Origin: Bacteroidota bacterium
Lineage (GTDB): Bacteria; Bacteroidota; Bacteroidia; 2-12-FULL-35-15
DNA length: 64,000 bases
Assembly (NCBI GenBank): GCA_016722565.1
Contig: JADKIU010000002.1
Coordinates: 434,001-498,000 of the forward strand
Reading direction: 5' to 3'
Made by a program: the position numbers and the translations under genes. Shown piece by piece: positions 56,886 to 64,000 of this stretch. The notes beneath the pieces are model-generated. The model had not been told where the DNA came from and ran no database searches. It saw only the letters and a list, made by a program, of their open reading frames with translations. The stretch's first letter is position 1. The number at the start of each line of letters is the position of its first letter.

Positions 56886-59135
56886 GTGCGAAGCCTCGTT
56901 TTCTTATCCCTCTTTTTCTTCACAAATGCCTCCGCTCAAAGCGGAAGCATCAAGGGAATTGTGTCTTCTGAAGGCAAATTACTCGAATTTGTTTCCGTAG
57001 GAATCATAGGCACACCTTTTACTGCAACCACAAACAAGCAAGGCGCCTATGAAATCAGTAATATCCCTTTTGGCTCTTATGAGTTTATTATAACGCAATC
57101 TGGTTATAAAACTGAAAAGAAGAACATCGAAATTCATTCGACAGAAGCACTCATTATTAATCAAGAATTGTTTTCACTGACAGGTAGTTTAAATGAAGTG
57201 GTAATAACCGGAACCATGAAAGAGATGTCGCGATTGGATTCGCCAATCCCAGTTGAAGTACTTACCCCTAAACTATTTCAAAAAAATCCTAGCCCCAGCT
57301 TGTTTGAATCCATGCAAATGGTAAATGGTGTTCAGCCTCAACTAAATTGTAATGTTTGTAATACCGGTGATATTCATATCAATGGGATGGAAGGCCCCTA
57401 TACAATGATTACAATTGATGGAATGCCAATCGTTAGTGCACTTTCAACCGTGTATGGCTTAAGCGGCATCCCGAATAGTTTAGTGAATCGGATTGAAGTT
57501 GTGAAAGGTCCTGCCAGCACATTATATGGATCGGAAGCAGTTGGAGGTTTAATCAATGTTATTACCAAGGATCCGAAAGATGCACCGCGAATAAGCGCAG
57601 ATGTTTTTTTAACTACTGACCAAGAATACAATGTTGATATTGGTCTAAAAAAGAGTTTTAAAAACATGCATTCGTTGCTTGGAATCAATTACTTCAACTT
57701 CCAAAATCCAATGGATAAAAATGGAGATAACTTTACGGATATCACACTGCAAAATAGAATTTCAATTTTCAATAAATGGAATTTTATACGAAAAGAAAAC
57801 AGAGTAGCTAACATCGCTGCCCGTTTTGTATATGAGGATCGATGGGGAGGGGAGATGCAATATGAAAATAAATTCAGAGGCACAGATAGTATTTATGGGG
57901 AATCCATTTATACTTCAAGATATGAGTTGATTGGGGTGTATCAATTACCAATAAAAAAGGAAAATGTTTTTTTACAATATTCCTTTAACAATCATCATCA
58001 AAACTCCTATTATGGCACAACCTCTTATCAAGCATCCCAAAATATTGCTTTTGCCCAATTGTATTGGAATAAAAAAATAAGTGAAAAAGCAGATGTTTTA
58101 GTCGGGCTTCCTTTCCGATATACGTATTACGATGATAATACCCCTGGGACAATGTTGCCGGACACCATCTATCCTCAAAATAAGCCACATCAAACCTACC
58201 TACCCGGACTATTTGTGCAAACAGAATTAAAGCGAAAGAAACTAACAACATTAGCAGGCTTAAGATACGATTACAATACAGAACATGGGAACATCTTCTC
58301 TCCTCGGTTGGCATTTAAATATGCTGCAAACAAAAATAATATTTTGCGATTGAGCATAGGAAATGGGTATCGTGTGGTGAACTTATTTACGGAGGATCAT
58401 GCTGCACTTTCGGGTGCACGCGAGGTGGTTATAAAAACAAATTTAAAACCTGAAAAATCATGGAATGTGAATTTAAATTTTCAGAAAAGTATTGTATTAG
58501 AAAATTCATTTATCAGTATTGATGCCAGTGTGTTTTACACCTATTTTACCAACAAAATAATTGGAGATTTTAATACGGATGCCACAAAAATTATTTTTGA
58601 TAATCTAAACGGGCACGCTATTTCGCAAGGTGCAGCTTTAAGCGTTGATATTATGCACACAGGTGGTTTAAAAGCAATACTTGGATGCACATACATGGAT
58701 GTTTTTAGCATTGAAAGAGATTCGGTCGGTAACGATAAAAAAACACATCAATTGCATGCCCCAAAGCTTTCATGCAATTTTAGTATTAGTTATTCATTTG
58801 CAAAAAAAGGATGGAGCATTGATTATACAGGAAATATAAAAAGTCCGATGTTTTTGCCTGTTGTACCCAATGATTACAGACCAGAAGAATCACCATGGTT
58901 TACGATTCAAAATCTGCAAATCACAAAAAAATTCAAAAAAGGGCTTGAAATTTACGGAGGTGTAAAAAATATTTTTGATTTCAAACCAAGTGATCCTATT
59001 CTAAGAGCCTTTGATCCATTTGATAAATACATTCATGAAAACAACCCGAATGGATACACATTTGACCCTTCTTACAATTATGCGCCCATGCAGGGAAGGA
59101 GATTCTTTATTGGTGTGCGCTTTGTATTCTTTTAA
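56886..59135 (+). CDS. TonB-dependent receptor, probably for manganese
   Basis: Outer-membrane TonB-dependent receptor, 749 aa, with GTG start (MRSLVFLSLFFFTNASAQSG). A carboxypeptidase-like domain (SIKGIVSSEGKLLEFVSVGI, residues 21-40 onward) is followed by the plug with NCNVCNTGDIHINGMEG (Cys155, Cys158) and NRIEVVKGPASTLYGSEAVG. The barrel ends in RRFFIGVRFVFF. The Cys pair in the plug is notable. Divergent from mntR-mntH, with a shared palindrome. Manganese is inferred from this context; copper or another metal is possible. Confidence 0.88.
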   Translation: MRSLVFLSLFFFTNASAQSGSIKGIVSSEGKLLEFVSVGIIGTPFTATTNKQGAYEISNIPFGSYEFIITQSGYKTEKKNIEIHSTEALIINQELFSLTGSLNEVVITGTMKEMSRLDSPIPVEVLTPKLFQKNPSPSLFESMQMVNGVQPQLNCNVCNTGDIHINGMEGPYTMITIDGMPIVSALSTVYGLSGIPNSLVNRIEVVKGPASTLYGSEAVGGLINVITKDPKDAPRISADVFLTTDQEYNVDIGLKKSFKNMHSLLGINYFNFQNPMDKNGDNFTDITLQNRISIFNKWNFIRKENRVANIAARFVYEDRWGGEMQYENKFRGTDSIYGESIYTSRYELIGVYQLPIKKENVFLQYSFNNHHQNSYYGTTSYQASQNIAFAQLYWNKKISEKADVLVGLPFRYTYYDDNTPGTMLPDTIYPQNKPHQTYLPGLFVQTELKRKKLTTLAGLRYDYNTEHGNIFSPRLAFKYAANKNNILRLSIGNGYRVVNLFTEDHAALSGAREVVIKTNLKPEKSWNVNLNFQKSIVLENSFISIDASVFYTYFTNKIIGDFNTDATKIIFDNLNGHAISQGAALSVDIMHTGGLKAILGCTYMDVFSIERDSVGNDKKTHQLHAPKLSCNFSISYSFAKKGWSIDYTGNIKSPMFLPVVPNDYRPEESPWFTIQNLQITKKFKKGLEIYGGVKNIFDFKPSDPILRAFDPFDKYIHENNPNGYTFDPSYNYAPMQGRRFFIGVRFVFF

Positions 59136-59533
59136 AGCGCATAAAACGTATACACGCGACTCACCGTTTTTTTCGTTGCAGCATCTGTCAACTTGATATC
59201 TATTGAATTGTCCAAAACACTTCCTTTGTATTTTTGCTCTCCTGTCATACCGGCTACTTCAAATTTGATAGAACATTTTTTTACGGAGTAAGTACCTTTC
59301 AGCACCATGTCCTTGTTTTCTTTGTGAAACCAAGAAAAAACATCCATATAATCGTTTACAGAAGTTGACGCCAAAACAGTACCATCTTCATAAAAACGGA
59401 TAATTGCGGAGTTTTCATTATCGAGTTGACACGCATAAATGCCATTGTATTTTACAGGACAAGCGGCATTTTTTTTAGGGGTAAATGAATATGCAAACAA
59501 AATGCAAACAAGAAGGAGTAGGTTGTTTTTCAT
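59132..59533 (-). CDS. Secreted hypothetical protein, 133 aa
   Basis: Unrecognised. The start at 59533 gives MKNNLLLLVCILFAYSFTPK, a signal peptide. The mature part is beta-rich (YNGIYACQLDNENSAIIRFY, DGTVLASTSVNDYM, KDMVLKGTYSVKKCSIKFEV) and looks like a lipocalin/DUF-type small sandwich with Cys residues. Its stop overlaps the end of the TonB receptor gene by four bases on the opposite strand. Confidence 0.68.
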   Translation of the reverse strand: MKNNLLLLVCILFAYSFTPKKNAACPVKYNGIYACQLDNENSAIIRFYEDGTVLASTSVNDYMDVFSWFHKENKDMVLKGTYSVKKCSIKFEVAGMTGEQKYKGSVLDNSIDIKLTDAATKKTVSRVYTFYAL

Positions 59534-59552
59534 GTTGCAAATGTATAAAAAC

Positions 59553-59583
59553 AAAAACAGTCCCGAAATACGAGACTGCTTTT
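59553..59583 (-). terminator. Rho-independent terminator for the type B T9SS gene
   Basis: On the minus strand CAGTCTCG, a short loop, CGGGACTG (one G-T pair), then TTTTTG. It lies about 20 nt after the stop at 59602. Confidence 0.8.
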
Positions 59584-59601
59584 GTTATCATTTTGTTTCT
59601 A

Positions 59602-61554
59602 TTATTTATTTCTTAATAAATGAACAAATCCTTTGTTTTCGACTGGCTGTGCATTCTCAACACAAGCGGAAGTATACCTTGCTAACCAAAAGTAAACTCC
59701 TTCATCAGCATCATTCCCTTTAATTTTACCATCCCATTGATCTGATAAGTTGCTTGATTCAAATACTTTTTTACCCCAACGATTATAAATTTCGATGTGG
59801 AAATCTTTCACGTAAGCAAATTTATTTAAATCAAAGGTTTCATTTTTGTTATCACCATCCGGTGTAAATACGTTTGTTTTTACAATATAATCTGGTAAAA
59901 CTGGAGGTGGAGTATAATTTAAAATAGTTGTTAAATAAGTAGGGCAACCAGCGGCTGGATACATCACTACTGTAAATTGAGTGCCGGCAACAGGACTAAG
60001 GACGAACAAAGAATCACCCGTACCTAAAAGCGTTCCAGTACCATCCGGAGTCAAATACCACTCATAAGTAACATATCCTGGAGGGGCGTATAAGTTGATA
60101 GAAGGATCTCCTGGACAAAAAATAGTTCCAATTCCAAGTGTATCACCAGGAGCTGGTGGGTTAGCAATTGTCAATGTATCAAGTGTAGAACAACCACCAA
60201 GAGAAGAAACGGTAATATAATAAGTACCTGGAGGCATGCCGGCCAAAGTATCGTTATTCGTACCCACTGTAGCTCCTGTTGCGGCATCTACCCATACAAA
60301 TGTAAAAGGAGGTATCGCTCCAGTAGGCTGGACGTAGGCAAATCCATCGGTATAATCATGGCAACTTGCAGGAATCACATTGGTGTTCACATTGATTTCA
60401 GAGTAAGCCAACGTTACAGTTAATGAAGTTCCACAACCAGATGCAGACAACATACTAACGCTGTATACTTGTCCTAAAATCGGATTGATAATGGCAAGTG
60501 TATCGTTGGTCGCACCAGGAATAATTGCAGAAGAAGCATCATACCATTGGTAAGTGTTAAATCCCGGAGGCGCTGTTAATAATAACAAGGTATCGTCTGG
60601 GCAAAATGCAACTTGCGCTGCTAATTGCGAACAACTTGCATCAATATATGCATAACCGAAATGACCAGTTAATGTACAATCGCTTGTTTGAAACTGAATT
60701 GTAACGGTTGTTCCAATGTATGGCGTTAAATCGATACTAACCGTTGTCCATTTCTTATAATATCCTTGCAAAGCACCAAAGGAGTCATTGAAAGGATGAA
60801 AGGAGGTATCAGAGGCTGCAGCCAAACCTTCTACTGAATATACACCGCATGGTCCGGAAACCGGAGCTCCTGATGCATCAAAAACGGTGATATCAAAACG
60901 AGGTTGCTCAGCAGCAGTATGTCCTGTTGGATTTTCTAAAACAACCGCATATTGGTAAGTAAATGAAGTATTTGAAGCGGTAACAGTAATCGGGTAGCGC
61001 AAATATTCGGTCTCAGCCCCAATTTGATCATTCCCTAAACGAGAGGAGAAGGATAAGCCTCCTGGCGCAACCAATGGAATTTCCGGTAAGCCGGACACCG
61101 TATTGATTGCCAAAGGATCAAATCCCGCACCAGTAACAATTGTATGACGTGTTGCAACAAAACCTGGCGTCCAAGTTGTTGGTAAAATATCGCAAAAACC
61201 GGTAGCTCCGCTCCAGTTTAGAAATGTTCCATCCTCAAAACCTGCATTATCACAAGGTCCTAATGATTTACGTTGTTCGGAAAAGAAACGCTCTGTATTC
61301 GGCTGAATTCCTTTTTTTGCATTGATATAGTCTTTCTTCTTATGTTTAATAATGGATCGAAACTCAATTTCTTTGATTCCTTTTGCCTTTAAATCAGCAA
61401 TAATTGCCGCTTCATCAAACCCAACCAAAAGAGCAGCCTCTTCTTCGTGATTATGAGAAATAGCAACATTATTAAGAATTTCCTGAGCAAACAACGCGTT
61501 GGATGAAAGCAAACCGGCAACCCCTAATAGTTTTAAATAATTTATTTTTTTCAT
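59602..61554 (-). CDS. T9SS type B surface protein with SprB-like repeat
   Basis: Secreted surface protein, 650 aa. Signal peptide MKKINYLKLLGVAGLLSSNA. Residues about 98-310 form a carbohydrate-binding/jelly-roll-like domain (AGFEDGTFLNWSGATGF ... FGYAYIDASC). Ig-like segments follow, with a SprB-type repeat (SCHDYTDGFAYVQPTGAIPP near 405). The C-terminal type B domain has TNVFTPDGDNKNETFDL and IYNRWGKKVFESSNLSDQWD and ends HLLRNK. It probably uses the same T9SS partner class as the type B proteins at 1-3 kb. Confidence 0.88.
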   Translation of the reverse strand: MKKINYLKLLGVAGLLSSNALFAQEILNNVAISHNHEEEAALLVGFDEAAIIADLKAKGIKEIEFRSIIKHKKKDYINAKKGIQPNTERFFSEQRKSLGPCDNAGFEDGTFLNWSGATGFCDILPTTWTPGFVATRHTIVTGAGFDPLAINTVSGLPEIPLVAPGGLSFSSRLGNDQIGAETEYLRYPITVTASNTSFTYQYAVVLENPTGHTAAEQPRFDITVFDASGAPVSGPCGVYSVEGLAAASDTSFHPFNDSFGALQGYYKKWTTVSIDLTPYIGTTVTIQFQTSDCTLTGHFGYAYIDASCSQLAAQVAFCPDDTLLLLTAPPGFNTYQWYDASSAIIPGATNDTLAIINPILGQVYSVSMLSASGCGTSLTVTLAYSEINVNTNVIPASCHDYTDGFAYVQPTGAIPPFTFVWVDAATGATVGTNNDTLAGMPPGTYYITVSSLGGCSTLDTLTIANPPAPGDTLGIGTIFCPGDPSINLYAPPGYVTYEWYLTPDGTGTLLGTGDSLFVLSPVAGTQFTVVMYPAAGCPTYLTTILNYTPPPVLPDYIVKTNVFTPDGDNKNETFDLNKFAYVKDFHIEIYNRWGKKVFESSNLSDQWDGKIKGNDADEGVYFWLARYTSACVENAQPVENKGFVHLLRNK

Positions 61555-61735
61555 AGTAATTCTTTATTTTAAAGCACTAAATATACACTGTTTAAGTGAA
61601 TATGACTCATTTAAAAGTAAAAAAGTTGCATCTGTTTAAAATTAATCAGATATTGTTAAAATAATAAGTAAAATTTAAGCAAACATGACGTTTCAGCCCT
61701 TAAATTTGAGAATTAATTTAAACTCCGTTTTTATA

Positions 61736-62803
61736 ATGAATCTAAAATCTGCTCTTATCATTACATTCGTTGCTGTGAGTCACTTTTTATCTGCTCAAAG
61801 CTTATCTGTTATTGTTCAAAATGGCAACTCCAAGCTTGCATCAGGCAATTATGAGGCTGCTGAAGTAGATTTTGCGAATGCCATACGACTTAATGATGCA
61901 GCAACCACGACCTACCTTGATAAACTAAAAAAATACGGCACTCTGAATGAGTATCAAAAATCCACGTCAGACATGCCGGACGGATTTGTGTACAATCATG
62001 ACTTGGCAGTTCCTTATTATGGACATGGCATGTCGTTGGCTGGATTGGGTAAAAAAGAAGAAGCGTTGTTGGATTTTGAAAAGGCTGTTACAATCGATCC
62101 TAAATATGCTGAGGCACTTTGTGAAAGAGGTATCTTACTTATTTCGAAAGGGATCAAAGACAAAGGCTGTATGGATTTGCGCAAAGCAAAAATGATGAAA
62201 AATGAAAAAGCGAAAGGGCTTTATGATTCAAATGCCTGCTCCCAAATGAGTACAACATTTATTACCAATGGTGATTCGAAAATGAATGCAAAAGATTATG
62301 TTGGAGCTATTGCCGACTATACATCTGCGATTCAATTGAACAGTGATTCTGTGCAGCCGTATTTAAAACGTGCGGAATGCCAAGTTTTGCTTAAAAAATA
62401 TGATAAAGCAATCACCGATTACAATAAAGCTTTGAAAATAAAACCCGATACAATCGCTATTATGTATCAACGCGGATTGGCTTATAATGCTGCATCAAAC
62501 TATAAATTGGCTTTTGCGGACTTTTCATCTGTTATTAAACTGAGCCCGAATTATTACGAAGCATATATGCAAAGAGGTGCGGCCTGTGAAGGAATGGAAA
62601 ATTTCAAGTCGGCCATGTATGACTATTCGGAAGCAATTAGAATTAAACCGAAAGATGGAACAGCTTATTATAAAAGAGGTTTAGCGAATCAAGATGCAAA
62701 AGATTATAGTTTCTGTAAAGATTTTAAAATAGCAGCTTCACTAGGTATTGAAGAAGCAAAATCATTGGCTGAAAATTGCGGACCGCCTCCTCCAAAAAAA
62801 TAA
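61736..62803 (+). CDS. Secreted TPR-repeat protein
   Basis: Periplasmic or secreted TPR protein, 355 aa from the start at 61736 (MNLKSALIITFVAVSHFLSA). Six or so tetratricopeptide repeats fill the mature part, for example NGNSKLASGNYEAAEVDFAN, GHGMSLAGLGKKEEALLDFE, YLKRAECQVLLKKYDKAITD and YMQRGAACEGMENFKSAMYD. A scaffold role is usual; partner unknown. It ends in GPPPPKK. pyrD follows 7 nt downstream. Confidence 0.85.
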   Translation: MNLKSALIITFVAVSHFLSAQSLSVIVQNGNSKLASGNYEAAEVDFANAIRLNDAATTTYLDKLKKYGTLNEYQKSTSDMPDGFVYNHDLAVPYYGHGMSLAGLGKKEEALLDFEKAVTIDPKYAEALCERGILLISKGIKDKGCMDLRKAKMMKNEKAKGLYDSNACSQMSTTFITNGDSKMNAKDYVGAIADYTSAIQLNSDSVQPYLKRAECQVLLKKYDKAITDYNKALKIKPDTIAIMYQRGLAYNAASNYKLAFADFSSVIKLSPNYYEAYMQRGAACEGMENFKSAMYDYSEAIRIKPKDGTAYYKRGLANQDAKDYSFCKDFKIAASLGIEEAKSLAENCGPPPPKK

Positions 62804-62810
62804 TTCATGT

Positions 62811-63848
62811 ATGTACAAAAGCATCATTAAACCCATTTTTTTTCTTTTTGAACCAGAAAACATTCATCATATTGTTTTCAAAACCATTAAAATTCTTTGC
62901 AAAATTCCTGGTGTTCCTTCACTTATTCGGAGCATGTATGTTGTGGATGATAAACGCCTGGAACGAAAACTTTTTGGATTAACATTCCCCAATCCTGTTG
63001 GCTTAGCAGCGGGATTTGATAAAGATGCTAAATTGTTTGATGAACTCGGCTACTATGGATTTGGATTTATTGAAATAGGAACATTAACTCCAAAAGCTCA
63101 ACCCGGCAATGAAAAACCGCGTATGTTTCGCTTGCCAGAAGATGAAGGCTTAATCAATCGTATGGGATTTAATAACGGTGGAGTAGAAGAAGCTGTTATT
63201 CGATTAAAAGAGAGAAAAACGTCCATTATCGTTGGTGGAAATATTGGAAAAAATAAAGTCACTCCGAATGAAGAAGCTGTGAGTGACTATGAAAAATGTT
63301 TTGAAGCCCTTTTTGATTATGTGGATTATTTTGTAGTAAATGTTAGCTCACCCAATACTCCGGGTTTACGTGAATTGCAAGATAAAGAACCATTGACAAA
63401 ATTACTGCTCCGTGTTAAAGAATTAAATGCACAGAAAAAAAATCCAAAGGCCATTCTCTTAAAGATTGCACCGGACTTAACCAATGAACAACTGGATGAT
63501 ATTATTGTTATTGTTAAAGAAACAAAAATAGATGGTGTGATAGCTACGAATACGACCATTGATAGAAGTAATTTAATAACCGCCAAATCAAAAATTGACG
63601 CTATCGGAGCCGGTGGGTTAAGCGGAAAACCCTTAACAAAAAGAGCAACAGAAGTAATCAAATACCTCAGCCAAAAGTCGAATAAATCATTCCCAATTAT
63701 TGCGGTTGGTGGTATTCACACCGGAGAAGATGCGATTGAAAAATTAAAAGCAGGAGCCAGTTTGGTTCAAATTTATACCGGATTTATTTATGAAGGTCCG
63801 GGCATTGTGAAAAAAATCAATAAAGAACTTTTAAAACAAGGAGTATGA
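62811..63848 (+). CDS. pyrD: Dihydroorotate dehydrogenase (quinone)
   Basis: Membrane-associated class 2 enzyme oxidising dihydroorotate with quinone, 345 aa from the start at 62811 (MYKSIIKPIFFLFEPENIHH). The N-terminal helix region is typical of class 2. Motifs NPVGLAAGFDKDAKLFDELG, EIGTLTPKAQPGNEKPRMFR, NVSSPNTPGLRELQ (catalytic Ser) and GAGGLSGKPL, with SLVQIYTGFIYEGPG, are diagnostic. pyrR and pyrB are elsewhere. The next gene overlaps at ATGA. Confidence 0.95.
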   Translation: MYKSIIKPIFFLFEPENIHHIVFKTIKILCKIPGVPSLIRSMYVVDDKRLERKLFGLTFPNPVGLAAGFDKDAKLFDELGYYGFGFIEIGTLTPKAQPGNEKPRMFRLPEDEGLINRMGFNNGGVEEAVIRLKERKTSIIVGGNIGKNKVTPNEEAVSDYEKCFEALFDYVDYFVVNVSSPNTPGLRELQDKEPLTKLLLRVKELNAQKKNPKAILLKIAPDLTNEQLDDIIVIVKETKIDGVIATNTTIDRSNLITAKSKIDAIGAGGLSGKPLTKRATEVIKYLSQKSNKSFPIIAVGGIHTGEDAIEKLKAGASLVQIYTGFIYEGPGIVKKINKELLKQGV

Positions 63849-64000
63849 AACTAATCGAATGTCCACGTGATGCTATGCAAGGCATCCATGATTTCATTCC
63901 TACTGAAAAAAAGTCGCCTATATCAATTCGATTTTAAAGTGCGGATTTGATACGGTTGATTTTGGAAGTTTCGTTTCTCCGAAAGCCATCCCTCAGATGA
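63845..64000 (+). CDS. Hydroxymethylglutaryl-CoA lyase, N-terminal part (frameshifted as written)
   Basis: Start of a gene cut by the window edge. The first 22 codons read MKLIECPRDAMQGIHDFIPT, then EKK. As written the frame stops at KSPISIRF. With one more A in the seven-A run (63906-63912) it continues VAYINSILKCGFDTVDFGSF and VSPKAIPQM to the edge, matching HMG-CoA lyases (leucine catabolism; cleaves HMG-CoA to acetoacetate and acetyl-CoA). Overlap ATGA with pyrD shows coupling. 3' end lies outside the window. Confidence 0.8.

Noticed and set aside
1..64000. tRNA, rRNA, CRISPR, prophage, restriction-modification or defence island
   Set aside because: None of the characteristic sequences, T-loop motifs or gene sets was found on either strand. 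The window is mostly ordinary core genome with surface-protein genes.

Overview
The window is about 64 kb of AT-rich chromosome from a member of the Bacteroidota (a Flavobacteriales/Sphingobacteriales-type organism; I cannot resolve the genus). The evidence is many proteins with type IX secretion (T9SS) sorting domains, a PorP/SprF-family partner protein, TonB-dependent receptors, bacillithiol biosynthesis (bshB1), Kdo/lipid A genes, and promoters of the Bacteroidota type (TTG, about 19-21 nt, then TAnnTTTG). Most genes are core-genome genes. I see no prophage, insertion sequence, CRISPR array, tRNA or rRNA. No stretch longer than 300 bases lacks a gene.

Layout. 1-4.5 kb: two type B T9SS substrates and their likely PorP/SprF partner, here fused to a SPOR-like domain. 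4.5-7.4 kb: a frameshifted small gene, rpmE2, sucC and a beta-barrel protein. 7.5-12.3 kb: a large type A T9SS protein, a possible 37-residue membrane peptide, a PAS-SpoIIE phosphatase, a hypothetical protein and a barrel protein. 12.3-21.2 kb: a long minus-strand block with maf, a UbiA-type prenyltransferase, a KdsC-like phosphatase, a DUF2520 protein, cytochrome c maturation genes (ccmF, ccmE with a CxxxY motif, ccmD, ccmC, ccmB) and a beta-CASP nuclease. 21.2-28.6 kb: glutathione peroxidase with bshB1, a secreted protein, a methyltransferase, a T9SS protein, ffh and folD. 28.6-32.1 kb: a TPR-SpoIIE phosphatase with the remnant of a relative beside it, a SET-domain protein and a small secreted protein. 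32.2-39.5 kb: rpsA, pyrR-pyrB, a barrel protein, a STAS protein, a T9SS protein, rnz and a NarL-type regulator. 39.5-44.7 kb: a PepSY reductase-like protein with a TonB-dependent siderophore receptor, a BadF-type kinase and a YebC regulator. 44.7-54.2 kb: a T9SS protein, kdsA with an outer-membrane barrel and a lipoprotein, a small membrane protein, rarA with a lipoprotein cytochrome c, an LpxL-type acyltransferase, a secreted protein and smpB. 54.2-64 kb: mntH-mntR divergent from a TonB receptor, a small secreted protein, a type B T9SS protein, a TPR protein, pyrD and the start of HMG-CoA lyase.

How they work together. The T9SS proteins, PorP/SprF and the barrel proteins form the cell surface. 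The ccm genes would mature c-type cytochromes such as the lipoprotein cytochrome next to rarA. The two SpoIIE phosphatases and the STAS protein are parts of partner-switching signalling. The siderophore receptor with PepSY protein, and the mntR-mntH-TonB receptor group, are two metal-uptake modules. Each has striking inverted repeats between its divergent promoters.

A technical caution. At least six genes, including essential rpsA, are broken by apparent single-base length errors in A/T runs. The translation resumes convincingly in another frame each time. This points to homopolymer errors in the assembly rather than real pseudogenes, so ends and starts in this sequence should be read with that in mind.
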